A DNA stretch of 9,449 nucleotides. Source: Halobacteriales archaeon QS_9_68_42 (GTDB lineage Archaea; Halobacteriota; Halobacteria; Halobacteriales; Haloarculaceae). Numbering within the stretch: position 1 is the stretch's first letter; each line of letters starts with the position of its first letter. The stretch lies in contig PXSE01000011.1 in assembly GCA_003022905.1 (NCBI GenBank), positions 1,408-10,856 on the forward strand, in the 5' to 3' direction. The position numbers were made by a program, and so were the translations under genes. Below are positions 1 through 5,440 of the stretch, piece after piece. A model generated the notes under the pieces. That model ran no database searches, was not told the origin of the DNA, and saw only the letters and a program-made list of their open reading frames with translations.

Positions 1-528
1 ATGTCGGTCCGGCCGCCGGTCGTTTACGGCCCCCACGACTACACCGAGCGGTTCGACTACTGGATCGACCGCGTCGAGGGCCACGACCGGGTCGTCGTCC
101 CGGGCGACGGGACGAACCTCTGGCACCTGGTCTACGTAGCCGACGTCGCCGCGGCACTGCGGACCGTCGCCGAGGAGGGCCGGCCGGGCGAGGCGTACAA
201 CGTCGGCGACGGTCACGCCCCCACGCTCGGCGAGTGGGTCGAACTGCTGGCCGACGCCTGCGGGACCGAGGTCGAACCGGTGTTCGCGAGCGAGCGCGAG
301 CTGGGCGCGGTCGGCCTCTCGCCCGAGAACTTCCCGCTGTACCGGGATCCGCCACACCTGCTGTCGACGACGAAACTGCGCGCGCTGGGGTGGGAGCCGA
401 CGCCGCACGGAGCGGCGCTGTCGGCGACGGTGGCAGACCACCGCGACTCGGCGCGGACCGGCCGGGAGAACGGCCCGGACCGCGGGACCGAGGAGCGGCT
501 CCTCGAGGTGCTCGCGACCGTCGAGTGA
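1..528 (+). CDS. NAD-dependent epimerase/dehydratase (extended SDR), C-terminal part, 5' end outside window
   Basis: C-terminal 175 residues of an extended short-chain dehydrogenase/reductase of the NAD-dependent epimerase/dehydratase type. The visible protein begins directly with the RPPxVYGPxD block (residues 4-13). In this family that block lies after the catalytic YxxxK and the Rossmann fold, so the ATG at base 1 is almost certainly an internal Met and the gene starts upstream of the window. Further family features are the WHLVYVADVAAAL segment (residues 41-53), AYNVGDG (about 65-71), and the C-terminal TTKLRALGWEP signature (about 123-133). The substrate, probably a nucleotide sugar or related metabolite, cannot be told from this part. 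The last 30 or so residues are charged and look unstructured. The gene converges on the PsiE-family gene and is followed at once by a GC-rich hairpin. Family assignment is firm; substrate is unknown. Confidence 0.85.
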   Translation: MSVRPPVVYGPHDYTERFDYWIDRVEGHDRVVVPGDGTNLWHLVYVADVAAALRTVAEEGRPGEAYNVGDGHAPTLGEWVELLADACGTEVEPVFASERELGAVGLSPENFPLYRDPPHLLSTTKLRALGWEPTPHGAALSATVADHRDSARTGRENGPDRGTEERLLEVLATVE

Positions 529-559
529 GCGCCGGGGCGACACGGCCCGGTCCCGGCGC
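529..559 (+). terminator. GC-rich hairpin immediately after the epimerase stop codon
   Basis: Perfect 8-bp inverted repeat GCGCCGGG (529-536) / CCCGGCGC (552-559). It extends inward by a G-T wobble and a C-G pair to 10 pairs around an 11-base loop, and begins at the base after the stop codon. It sits in the 91-base gap between two convergent genes, where transcripts must end. There is no T-run after it, and archaeal termination usually depends on T-rich sequence, so it may act as a 3'-end stabiliser rather than a terminator. The structure is read directly; the role is inference. Confidence 0.35.
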
Positions 560-619
560 GGACCCGTTCGAAGGGGGTCGTATGGTCCCCGAATGGGCGG
601 TCGGCGGCTCGGCGTCCGG

Positions 620-1135
620 TCAGACGTCCTTGTCCGGGACGTCCTGTCCGTAGATACGTTCGGCGAACAACAGCGCCACGAGACCGAAGATGATTATCGC
701 GTAGGAGACGGCCGCATAGAGGGCATCGAGTTCGGTCGAGTACTCGCTGGTCCGGAAGATGATGGCCTTCCGGACCATTGCAATGACGCCCGTGTAGATG
801 ATGAGGCGGACGATGCGGCGCGTTTCGCTCTCTCTGACGTACGCCAGCACGGTCTGGTAGACCTCGATGATGATGAGCAACAGGAGCCCGGTATCGATGA
901 ACCCGACGACGACGTTCGGGTCCGTTATCGCCCCGCTCCGGATGGCGAGGGCGATCTGGAGCGACAGATCGACGACGCCGATGGCGAACAGCAGCGCGAA
1001 CACCGAGGCTGCGGCCAATTCGACCCCGTGGACGAACCGGTCGGCGAACCTGGAGTAGCGTTCAAGAATGGAGGGCGCCGACTCATCCTCGGTCGGGGGG
1101 GACGCCGGTGGGGTGGTTGATTGTTCCTCGCTCAT
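620..1135 (-). CDS. PsiE-family (phosphate-starvation-inducible-type) membrane protein
   Basis: Integral membrane protein of 171 residues with an acidic, Ser/Pro/Thr-rich cytoplasmic-type N-terminus (1-25) and four hydrophobic segments at about 36-58, 76-98, 109-125 and 138-158. The stretch from the second to the third segment, with LLLLIIIEVYQTVLAYV, RESETRR and IAMVRKAIIF, matches the PsiE pattern of a Glu-containing helix followed by an invariant Arg-Lys (R122, K123). E. coli PsiE is induced by phosphate starvation, but its biochemical role is not established, and induction here is not shown. The start is the ATG at 1135-1133; no Shine-Dalgarno sequence is visible. It is divergent from egsA and convergent with the epimerase. 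Family confidence is good; function is unknown. Confidence 0.8.
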   Translation of the reverse strand: MSEEQSTTPPASPPTEDESAPSILERYSRFADRFVHGVELAAASVFALLFAIGVVDLSLQIALAIRSGAITDPNVVVGFIDTGLLLLIIIEVYQTVLAYVRESETRRIVRLIIYTGVIAMVRKAIIFRTSEYSTELDALYAAVSYAIIIFGLVALLFAERIYGQDVPDKDV

Positions 1136-1236
1136 GGTTTCGACAGGGCCCGGTCGAGGTCCGCGTGCCGGGCCGTCGCCGGCCGGAAGCGAACGCGAAA
1201 ACGGGGCATTGCCGTACGATACGCCGCGCGTCGGAG

Positions 1237-1246
1237 CGATATAAAT
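1237..1246. promoter_or_regulatory. TATA-like element in the psiE/egsA divergent region
   Basis: The most AT-rich point of the 180-base divergent gap holds TATAAA (1240-1245), read on the other strand as TTTATA, the usual haloarchaeal TATA form. Used for egsA it would place transcription near 1268, leaving a leader of about 48 bases. Used for the PsiE gene it would leave a leader of about 80 bases. A second, weaker AT-rich tract, AAAGGTTTTG (1282-1291), lies about 29 bases upstream of the egsA ATG, the spacing expected for a leaderless transcript, so it is a competing candidate. Which is used, and in which direction, is not decided by the sequence. Confidence 0.35.
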
Positions 1247-1315
1247 CTCGGGATAGAGGAAGTCCCGCGGCCGCCGGAGGCCAAAGGTTTTGTCTCACCC
1301 TCTCGCAATCCCGTT

Positions 1316-2377
1316 ATGTTCGGCAAGTCGAAGTGGATACGCCTGCCCCGTAGCGTCGTCCTGGGGCACGGCGTGCTTGACCGGACCGTCGAGGCCGTCG
1401 ACGAACTGTACCTCGACGGCCGGCCGCTCATCGTGACCAGCCCGACGCCGAAGGCATTGGCCGGCGACCGGCTGGTGGCCGCCTTCGAGACGGCCGGCTT
1501 CGACCCTGCCGTCGCCGTCGTCGAGAACGCGACGTTCGCCTCCGTCGAGGAGGTCCTGGAGACGGCCGGCGCGGTGGAGGCGGGCTTTCTCATCGGCCTC
1601 GGCGGCGGCAAGCCGATCGACATCGCAAAGATGGCCGCCGACAAGCGCAATTGCGGGTTTGTCTCGGTGCCGACCGCCGCCAGCCACGATGGCATCGTCT
1701 CCGGCCGCGGCTCCGTCCCTGAGGGCGACACCCGCCACTCCGTGGCGGCGGACCCGCCGCTGGCCGTCGTCGCCGACACCGAACTCATCGCGGCGGCGCC
1801 CTGGCGGCTGACGACGGCCGGCTGTGCGGACATCGTCTCCAACTACACCGCCGTCAAGGACTGGCAGCTGGCCCACCGGCTGAAGAACGTCCGGTACAGC
1901 GAGTACGCTGGCGCGCTCTCGCAGATGACTGCCGAACTGCTGGTCGACCGCGCCGACGCTATCAAGCAGGGCCTCGAGGAGTCCGCGTGGGTGGTCGCCA
2001 AGGCGCTGGTCTCCTCCGGCGTGGCGATGTCCATTGCCGGCTCCTCGCGGCCCGCCTCCGGCGCCGAACACCTCATCTCCCACCAGCTCGACCGGGTCGC
2101 GCCCGGCGAGGCGCTACACGGCCACCAGGTCGGCGTCGCCGCCATCGTCACCGAGTACCTCCACAGCGGCGAGGGCGGCGACTGGCGCCGGGTCCGGGAC
2201 GCGCTGGCCGACATCGGCGCGCCGACGACCGCCGCGGCGCTGGACATCGACGACGAGCGGTTCGTCGAGGCGATGACCTCCGCCCACGAGATACGGGACC
2301 GCTACACCATCCTGGGTGACGGCATCGACGAGACGGCGGCCATCGAGGCGGCGACGGTCACCGGCGTCCTGGGTTGA
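1316..2377 (+). CDS. egsA: NAD(P)-dependent sn-glycerol-1-phosphate dehydrogenase
   Basis: Cytosolic enzyme reducing dihydroxyacetone phosphate to sn-glycerol-1-phosphate, which sets the stereochemistry of archaeal ether-lipid backbones. It belongs to the iron-containing/glycerol dehydrogenase superfamily. With the start at ATG 1316 the protein has 353 residues, the usual family length; the reading frame stays open further upstream but that part has no family resemblance. Visible motifs are the nucleotide-binding GGGKPID (96-102), PTAASHDG (119-126), GCADIVSNYTAVKDW (169-183), SRPASGAEHLISH (244-256) and GEALHGHQVGV (264-274). By analogy with characterised family members, D172, H252 and H268 would bind the catalytic zinc; all three are present. 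The only other gene on its strand close by is nth, 72 bases downstream; the two have no obvious functional link. No Shine-Dalgarno sequence is visible. Assignment is secure. Confidence 0.96.
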   Translation: MFGKSKWIRLPRSVVLGHGVLDRTVEAVDELYLDGRPLIVTSPTPKALAGDRLVAAFETAGFDPAVAVVENATFASVEEVLETAGAVEAGFLIGLGGGKPIDIAKMAADKRNCGFVSVPTAASHDGIVSGRGSVPEGDTRHSVAADPPLAVVADTELIAAAPWRLTTAGCADIVSNYTAVKDWQLAHRLKNVRYSEYAGALSQMTAELLVDRADAIKQGLEESAWVVAKALVSSGVAMSIAGSSRPASGAEHLISHQLDRVAPGEALHGHQVGVAAIVTEYLHSGEGGDWRRVRDALADIGAPTTAAALDIDDERFVEAMTSAHEIRDRYTILGDGIDETAAIEAATVTGVLG

Positions 2378-2383
2378 CAGTCA

Positions 2384-2417
2384 CCGACGATAGTCGGGAC
2401 GCCGGCCCGGACCCGAC
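2384..2417 (+). repeat. Competing short inverted repeats in the egsA-nth gap
   Basis: CCGAC (2384-2388), GATA, GTCGG (2393-2397) forms a tight 5-bp hairpin. The same GTCGGG (2393-2398) can pair instead with CCCGAC at 2412-2417, or with CCCGAC at 2440-2445, which belongs to the next hairpin. The arrangement offers mutually exclusive structures in any egsA-nth read-through RNA. In DNA of this GC content short dyads are common, so the functional reading is weak. Confidence 0.25.
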
Positions 2418-2448
2418 AGGTCGAAGGGGACCGCGCTCCCCCGACCTG
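2417..2448 (+). promoter_or_regulatory. 12-bp bulged hairpin ending one base before the nth start codon
   Basis: CAGGTCG (2417-2423), a two-base AA bulge (2424-2425), GGGGA (2426-2430), a six-base loop, then TCCCC (2437-2441) and CGACCTG (2442-2448). All 12 pairs are Watson-Crick, and the ATG of nth follows at 2450. In a read-through transcript from egsA this would hold the ribosome-binding zone in a stable stem. If nth is transcribed as a leaderless message, the repeat would instead lie in promoter DNA, where it could be a protein-binding dyad. The structure is certain from the bases; the role is inferred. Confidence 0.45.
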
Positions 2449-2449
2449 C

Positions 2450-3133
2450 ATGGGAACGACGTTGGACTCCCGCGAGGCACAGGCCGTCGAGGCCCTGGAC
2501 CGGCTGTACAAGCAGTACCCCGACCCGGAGATATCACTGAAGTTCTCGAACCGGCTGGAACTGCTCGTCGCCGTCGTGCTGTCGGCACAGTGCACCGACG
2601 AGCGGGTCAACGAAACCACCGCCGACCTCTTCGAGAAGTACGACGGCCCCGAGGCGTACGCCGCCGCCGACGAGGCGGAACTGGCCGCGGACATCGACTC
2701 GATAACGTATTACAACAACAAGGCCAGTTACATCAGGTCGGCCTGCAGCGACATCGTCGAGGAGCACGACGACGAGGTGCCGGATACGATGTCCGAACTG
2801 ACGGACCTCGCGGGCGTCGGCCGCAAGACCGCCAACGTCGTCCTCCAGCACGGCCACGAGGTCGTCGAGAGCATCGTCGTCGACACCCACGTCCAGCGCA
2901 TCTCCCGGCGGCTCGGCCTGACCGAAGAGCAGCGCCCGGAGGCCATCGAGGACGACCTCGTCGGTGTCGTCCCCCGCGAGGACTGGAAGGAGTTCACCCA
3001 CCTGCTCATCGCCCACGGACGGGCGACCTGCACCGCGCGTAACCCCGACTGCGAGGACTGCACGCTGAAGGACATCTGCCCGTCGTCGAAGCTGGACGGC
3101 GACGTCGACCTCGCGGACGGCAGCGAGTGGTGA
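2450..3133 (+). CDS. nth: Endonuclease III (DNA glycosylase/AP lyase)
   Basis: Base-excision repair enzyme that removes oxidised pyrimidines and cleaves the resulting abasic site. It has 227 residues, normal for the family. In order: an N-terminal helical part with the conserved VLSAQCTDERVN stretch (43-54), helix-hairpin-helix DNA-binding loop LAGVGRKTANVV (120-131) carrying the Schiff-base lysine K126, the catalytic aspartate D145 in VVDTHVQR (143-150), and a [4Fe-4S] cluster loop with C194-x6-C201-x2-C204-x5-C210, complete in the canonical spacing. The tail after the cluster is short and acidic. The start is ATG 2450, giving the expected N-terminus; no Shine-Dalgarno sequence is seen, and the space just upstream is occupied by a strong hairpin. 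It converges on the membrane-protein gene at 3183-3665. Assignment is secure. Confidence 0.97.
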   Translation: MGTTLDSREAQAVEALDRLYKQYPDPEISLKFSNRLELLVAVVLSAQCTDERVNETTADLFEKYDGPEAYAAADEAELAADIDSITYYNNKASYIRSACSDIVEEHDDEVPDTMSELTDLAGVGRKTANVVLQHGHEVVESIVVDTHVQRISRRLGLTEEQRPEAIEDDLVGVVPREDWKEFTHLLIAHGRATCTARNPDCEDCTLKDICPSSKLDGDVDLADGSEW

Positions 3134-3141
3134 CCCACGTC

Positions 3142-3157
3142 GGTCGCCCCGGCGACC
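3142..3157. terminator. Near-perfect 16-bp palindrome between convergent genes
   Basis: GGTCGCC (3142-3148), CC, GGCGACC (3151-3157): a 7-bp dyad that would fold into a 6-bp stem with a four-base loop on either strand. It lies in the 49-base gap between nth and the convergent gene ending at 3183, the place for a bidirectional 3' end. No T-run flanks it on either side, so classic termination is not supported; an RNA-stabilising or polymerase-pausing hairpin fits as well. Confidence 0.35.
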
Positions 3158-3182
3158 ACCCGACCACACCCGGACGACGGCC

Positions 3183-3665
3183 TCAGGCGACGTACCGTAG
3201 CAGGTACCGCATGAAGCCGGTCAGGAAGGCGACCAGCCAGCAGCCGACGTAGCCGAACACGCCGATCCGGAGCCGACGGCGCCAGAACTGCATGTTGTCG
3301 CCGCCGATCTCCTCGAGCAGGACGTCCTCGTCGTACTCCGCGTAGAGGTCGTGTTCGTACTTTGCCCGGAAGATGCGGACGATGCCGGTGAAGCCGAAAA
3401 GTAAGAATGCGTACGCCTGCAGGCCGAAGAAGGCGTGGACGGCGGCGAACCCGCCGAGCTGGTCGAACAGCCGGGGGATCATCCACCCGACCAGCGGGAC
3501 GGTGGTGAGCGTCAGCCCAGTGAGGATGAACTTCAGGTGGTAGGTGAGCACGCCCCAGGTAATCCGCTCGTTGTCGATCATTATCCAGGCGCCGTACAGG
3601 AAGCAGGGAAAGCTGGCGGCGACCGAGAGGAAAACGACGGTTGCGACCTGGGCGTCGGATACCAT
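3183..3665 (-). CDS. Uncharacterised four-helix membrane protein upstream of the bc-type operon (DUF7321-like, from memory)
   Basis: Membrane protein of 160 residues, function unknown. Four hydrophobic segments are visible at about 8-30, 42-64, 73-97 and 132-152. A charged, Asp/Glu/Tyr-rich loop (101-128, containing EHDLYAEYDEDVLLEE) lies between the third and fourth, and a basic cluster RRRLR (129-133) precedes the fourth. The start is the ATG at 3665-3663: the open frame runs further upstream, but the first hydrophobic helix begins just after this Met and the upstream part is the shadow of the divergent gene. It is divergent from the gene at 3753 with only 87 bases between start codons, linking it to the respiratory locus. 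From memory, haloarchaeal homologues beside the cytochrome b operon are annotated as a DUF family; this was not checked. It could be an accessory subunit, an assembly factor, or unrelated. Confidence 0.8.
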   Translation of the reverse strand: MVSDAQVATVVFLSVAASFPCFLYGAWIMIDNERITWGVLTYHLKFILTGLTLTTVPLVGWMIPRLFDQLGGFAAVHAFFGLQAYAFLLFGFTGIVRIFRAKYEHDLYAEYDEDVLLEEIGGDNMQFWRRRLRIGVFGYVGCWLVAFLTGFMRYLLRYVA

Positions 3666-3698
3666 CGTTGGCAGTTGGGACGGCCGCCGCTTGAGTGT

Positions 3699-3712
3699 GC
3701 CGAGTTCTCGGC
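3699..3712. promoter_or_regulatory. Dyad GCCGAGTTCTCGGC between divergent start codons
   Basis: A perfect 6-bp inverted repeat with a two-base centre, 33 bases from the minus-strand ATG and 40 from the plus-strand ATG. Its position near the middle of an 87-base divergent promoter region is what an operator for a dimeric regulator would show. No copy was noticed in the other promoters of the window. The palindrome is seen; operator function is inference. Confidence 0.3.
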
Positions 3713-3716
3713 GTTC

Positions 3717-3728
3717 GGAAAAGGTAAG
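3717..3728 (+). promoter_or_regulatory. Weak TATA-like tract upstream of the gene at 3753
   Basis: GGAAAAGGTAAG is the AT-richest tract of the divergent gap and is centred about 30 bases upstream of the ATG at 3753, the spacing for a leaderless haloarchaeal transcript. It is a poor match to the TTTATA consensus, so only tentative. No convincing counterpart is visible for the minus-strand gene. Confidence 0.3.
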
Positions 3729-3752
3729 CCGGAGACGGCCCAAGCGCGGACG

Positions 3753-4625
3753 ATGGCCGACTCCCGGCAGTCCTCGGACGACGAGCACGACGCCGGCTCC
3801 AAGGGCGGCGACGACGGCGGCGCGCTCTCCACGGAAGAGCTCCGGGAACGGGTCGAACAGCAGTACGACTTCGAGGAGTTCGGCCCCCGGGAGATGGCCG
3901 AGATGGACGTCGACGAGTGGGAGGCAGTGTTCGACCCCGACTCCTGGATAACCGGCGAGGGGCTGCTCGACCGCGTCGAGCAGGAACTCCGGGCCAACGT
4001 CCAGCGGCGGGAGGTGTTCGCCATCGTCGAGCGGGTCGGCGATGGTGACGACGACCGGGTGGTGGCCTACTCCGACGAGGGGTATGTCATCGTCCGGCCG
4101 GCCGGTACTGTCAAGGGCACCGGGACGATTCTCCGGGACGTCGAGCCGATGGTGGCGCTCTGCTCGATGGAGTCCTACGACGTCCCGGACGTCGACGAGG
4201 ACGCCGGCCTGCCCCATCCGGGAGCGGTCGCGGAGGGCAGCGGCGACTTCGGCAACCGGATGCTACAGGTAGTGGCCGGCGCGACGGTGCTGTCCGGTAT
4301 CGCGTTCATCCTCGTGTGGCTGGCGAGCGTCGTCGGCGCCGTCGGCGTCGGCTTCGCCGGCGCCATCATCCTGACGCTGGGCCTGCTGTTCGTCGTCGTC
4401 GGGGCCGTCCTCTTCCTGACGGTCGCCAACGCCCGCCTCTCCGACCGGATGCGCGCCGAGCAGTACCGCGACCGGTTGCGCGCGGTCGGCGCCGGTACCG
4501 ACGAGCGGCCCGACTTCCTGCCGGACGAGGCGTTCGAGGCCGGCGGCCGGCGCCTCGAAGAGGCGATGGAGCGGGTCCACCGGGAAGCCATCGAGGACGC
4601 CGACGGCGAGTTGCCGGACGAGTAA
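3753..4625 (+). CDS. Uncharacterised acidic two-helix membrane protein preceding halocyanin (DUF7319-like, from memory)
   Basis: Protein of 290 residues, function unknown. Residues 1-25 are low-complexity and acidic. Residues 26-160 form a soluble domain with helix-like charged stretches (TEELRERVEQQYDFEEF at 27-43; GLLDRVEQELRANVQRREVF at 70-89) and a strand-like VVAYSDEGYVIVRPAGTVKG region (103-122). Two adjacent hydrophobic segments follow at about 170-192 and 198-225, separated by only a few small residues, so they probably form a membrane hairpin. A charged C-terminal tail (230-290) contains another helical stretch. Both ends would lie on the same, probably cytoplasmic, side. ATG 3753 was chosen because it starts a typical acidic haloarchaeal N-terminus; the longer open frame reads through the divergent promoter. 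It lies 126 bases upstream of the halocyanin gene in the same direction. No catalytic motif is recognised. Confidence 0.8.
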   Translation: MADSRQSSDDEHDAGSKGGDDGGALSTEELRERVEQQYDFEEFGPREMAEMDVDEWEAVFDPDSWITGEGLLDRVEQELRANVQRREVFAIVERVGDGDDDRVVAYSDEGYVIVRPAGTVKGTGTILRDVEPMVALCSMESYDVPDVDEDAGLPHPGAVAEGSGDFGNRMLQVVAGATVLSGIAFILVWLASVVGAVGVGFAGAIILTLGLLFVVVGAVLFLTVANARLSDRMRAEQYRDRLRAVGAGTDERPDFLPDEAFEAGGRRLEEAMERVHREAIEDADGELPDE

Positions 4626-4646
4626 CGGTGACCGCCCCTCGAGAGG

Positions 4647-4665
4647 GCCGCGCCGAGAACGCGGC
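4647..4665 (+). terminator. GC-rich stem after the gene ending at 4625
   Basis: GCCGCG (4647-4652) and CGCGGC (4660-4665) pair over a seven-base loop, 21 bases after the stop codon. A second small dyad, CCCTC-GA-GAGGG (4636-4647), lies just before and overlaps it by one base. Together they could mark the 3' end of the upstream transcript before the halocyanin promoter. There is no T-run, so confidence is low. Confidence 0.2.
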
Positions 4666-4720
4666 GGAGGGCCGCTCAGACGCGGACGGAGCGGTTGCTC
4701 ACGCGACCGCCATCGGTGGG

Positions 4721-4726
4721 TTTAAG
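4721..4726 (+). promoter_or_regulatory. TATA-box candidate for the halocyanin-Rieske-cytochrome b operon
   Basis: TTTAAG stands out in a GC-rich surrounding and is centred 28-29 bases upstream of the halocyanin ATG at 4752. That is the spacing between a haloarchaeal TATA box and a leaderless transcription start. A purine-rich GGTGGG directly upstream could be part of the TFB-recognition element. It would drive the tightly packed genes from 4752 to 8367. Assigned by position and composition only. Confidence 0.5.
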
Positions 4727-4751
4727 CGGGAACGGCTCTGATTTCCGGTGT

Positions 4752-5438
4752 ATGAAACGGCGGGACTTCATGCGCACTGCCGCCGGCGGAACGGCCGCGG
4801 CGGGCGCGACCGTTGGCGCGGCCGGACCAGCCGCGGCCGCCAGCGAAGAGGGTGGCGGCGAAGGTGAAGGTGAAGGTGAAGGCGGAGGCGGAGAGGAGGT
4901 CCCCGCGTTCGGCTCCTTCCTGGACGACGCCAACCTGTACAGCGAGGAGAGCATCGTCGACGCCCGCGGCGAGGACTCCGTGGCCGTCGACGTCGGTGCC
5001 GGGTCAGACGGCTACGCCTTCGACCCACCGGCCATCTGGATCTCGCCCGGCACCACCATCGTCTGGGAGTGGACCGGCGAGGGCGGCGCCCACAACGTGA
5101 AGGCCAACGAGGGGCCGGCGGGCTTCGACAGCGGGAGCGCCGAGGAGGGTAGCGACGTCACCTACGAGTATGAGGTCACCGAGGAGGACGCCGGCATCAC
5201 GACCTACTACTGCGCTCCACACGAGAGCCTGGGCATGAAGGGCGGCGTCGCCGTCGGCGACGACGTCGAAACGACGACGCTGGCCGGCGCGGGCGTCAAG
5301 GAACCCATCGAGTTCGGCGTCGACATCCACGAACACTGGGTCGGCGTCAGCGTGATGCTGATGATGTCCGTCTCGCTGGTGTTCACATTCTTCACCTTGA
5401 AGTACGGCGAGTCCCCGCATTCGAGCGGAGGTGACTGA
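4752..5438 (+). CDS. Halocyanin: Tat-exported blue copper protein with C-terminal membrane anchor
   Basis: Type 1 copper electron carrier of the plastocyanin/halocyanin family, 228 residues, acting on the outer face of the membrane. The N-terminus MKRRDFMRTAAGG is a twin-arginine signal ending near an Ala-rich stretch (about 23-30). Next comes a Gly/Glu linker (33-49) and the cupredoxin domain (about 60-172). All four copper ligands are present: H114 (GGAHNV), then C154, H157 and M162 in the C-x2-H-x4-M loop. A hydrophobic helix at about 196-216 (WVGVSVMLMMSVSLVF) and a short hydrophilic tail would tether the protein from its C-terminus, an unusual addition for a small blue copper protein. 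The ATG at 4752 gives a complete Tat signal. It is the first gene of the operon, so it is the obvious electron acceptor for the Rieske protein two genes downstream; this partnership is inferred. Confidence 0.93.
   Translation: MKRRDFMRTAAGGTAAAGATVGAAGPAAAASEEGGGEGEGEGEGGGGEEVPAFGSFLDDANLYSEESIVDARGEDSVAVDVGAGSDGYAFDPPAIWISPGTTIVWEWTGEGGAHNVKANEGPAGFDSGSAEEGSDVTYEYEVTEEDAGITTYYCAPHESLGMKGGVAVGDDVETTTLAGAGVKEPIEFGVDIHEHWVGVSVMLMMSVSLVFTFFTLKYGESPHSSGGD
4860..4883 (+). repeat. GAAGGT hexamer repeat coding the Gly-Glu linker of halocyanin
   Basis: Three exact tandem copies of GAAGGT followed by GAAGGC, in frame as alternating Glu and Gly codons. Surrounding genes strongly prefer GAG and GGC, so a run of GAA and GGT suggests recent expansion by replication slippage rather than selection on codons. 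Its length sets the linker between the signal peptide and the copper domain. Confidence 0.75.
5427..5434 (+). promoter_or_regulatory. Full-length Shine-Dalgarno sequence for the GTG-started gene at 5441
   Basis: GGAGGTGA is complementary over all eight bases to the usual archaeal 16S rRNA 3' end and lies six bases before the GTG at 5441. It overlaps the last codons of halocyanin (Gly-Gly-Asp, then stop). It fixes the GTG as the start, since the gene has no ATG nearby, and points to translation coupled to the upstream cistron. Other genes of the operon lack a recognisable Shine-Dalgarno sequence. Confidence 0.75.
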
Positions 5439-5440
5439 GC

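Noticed and set aside
593..1120. Open frame of 175 codons on the plus strand, antisense to the PsiE-family gene, starting just after a bulged hairpin
   Set aside because: It is the mirror of a clear membrane-protein gene in high-GC DNA; its Asp/Glu/Gln-rich composition is what antisense reading of hydrophobic codons gives, and no domain is recognisable.
1121..1315. Upstream extension of the egsA frame by 65 codons
   Set aside because: The extension is Arg-rich, unlike haloarchaeal proteins, and spans the promoter-like AT-rich region; starting at 1316 gives the normal family length and N-terminus.
1295..2083. Long minus-strand frame inside egsA, and similar long frames opposite nth, Rieske and cytochrome b genes
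   Set aside because: Shadow frames caused by high GC at third codon positions of the real genes; composition is Arg/Gly/Ala-biased and no motif is seen.
3183..3665. H43 and H77 in the second and third helices as possible haem b ligands
   Set aside because: With the predicted antiparallel helices the two His residues fall near opposite membrane faces, so they would not bracket one haem; no supporting family motif was recognised.
3435..3752. Upstream extension of the 3753-4625 frame
   Set aside because: It overlaps the divergent membrane-protein gene and its promoter region, and the acidic MADS start at 3753 fits neighbouring genes.
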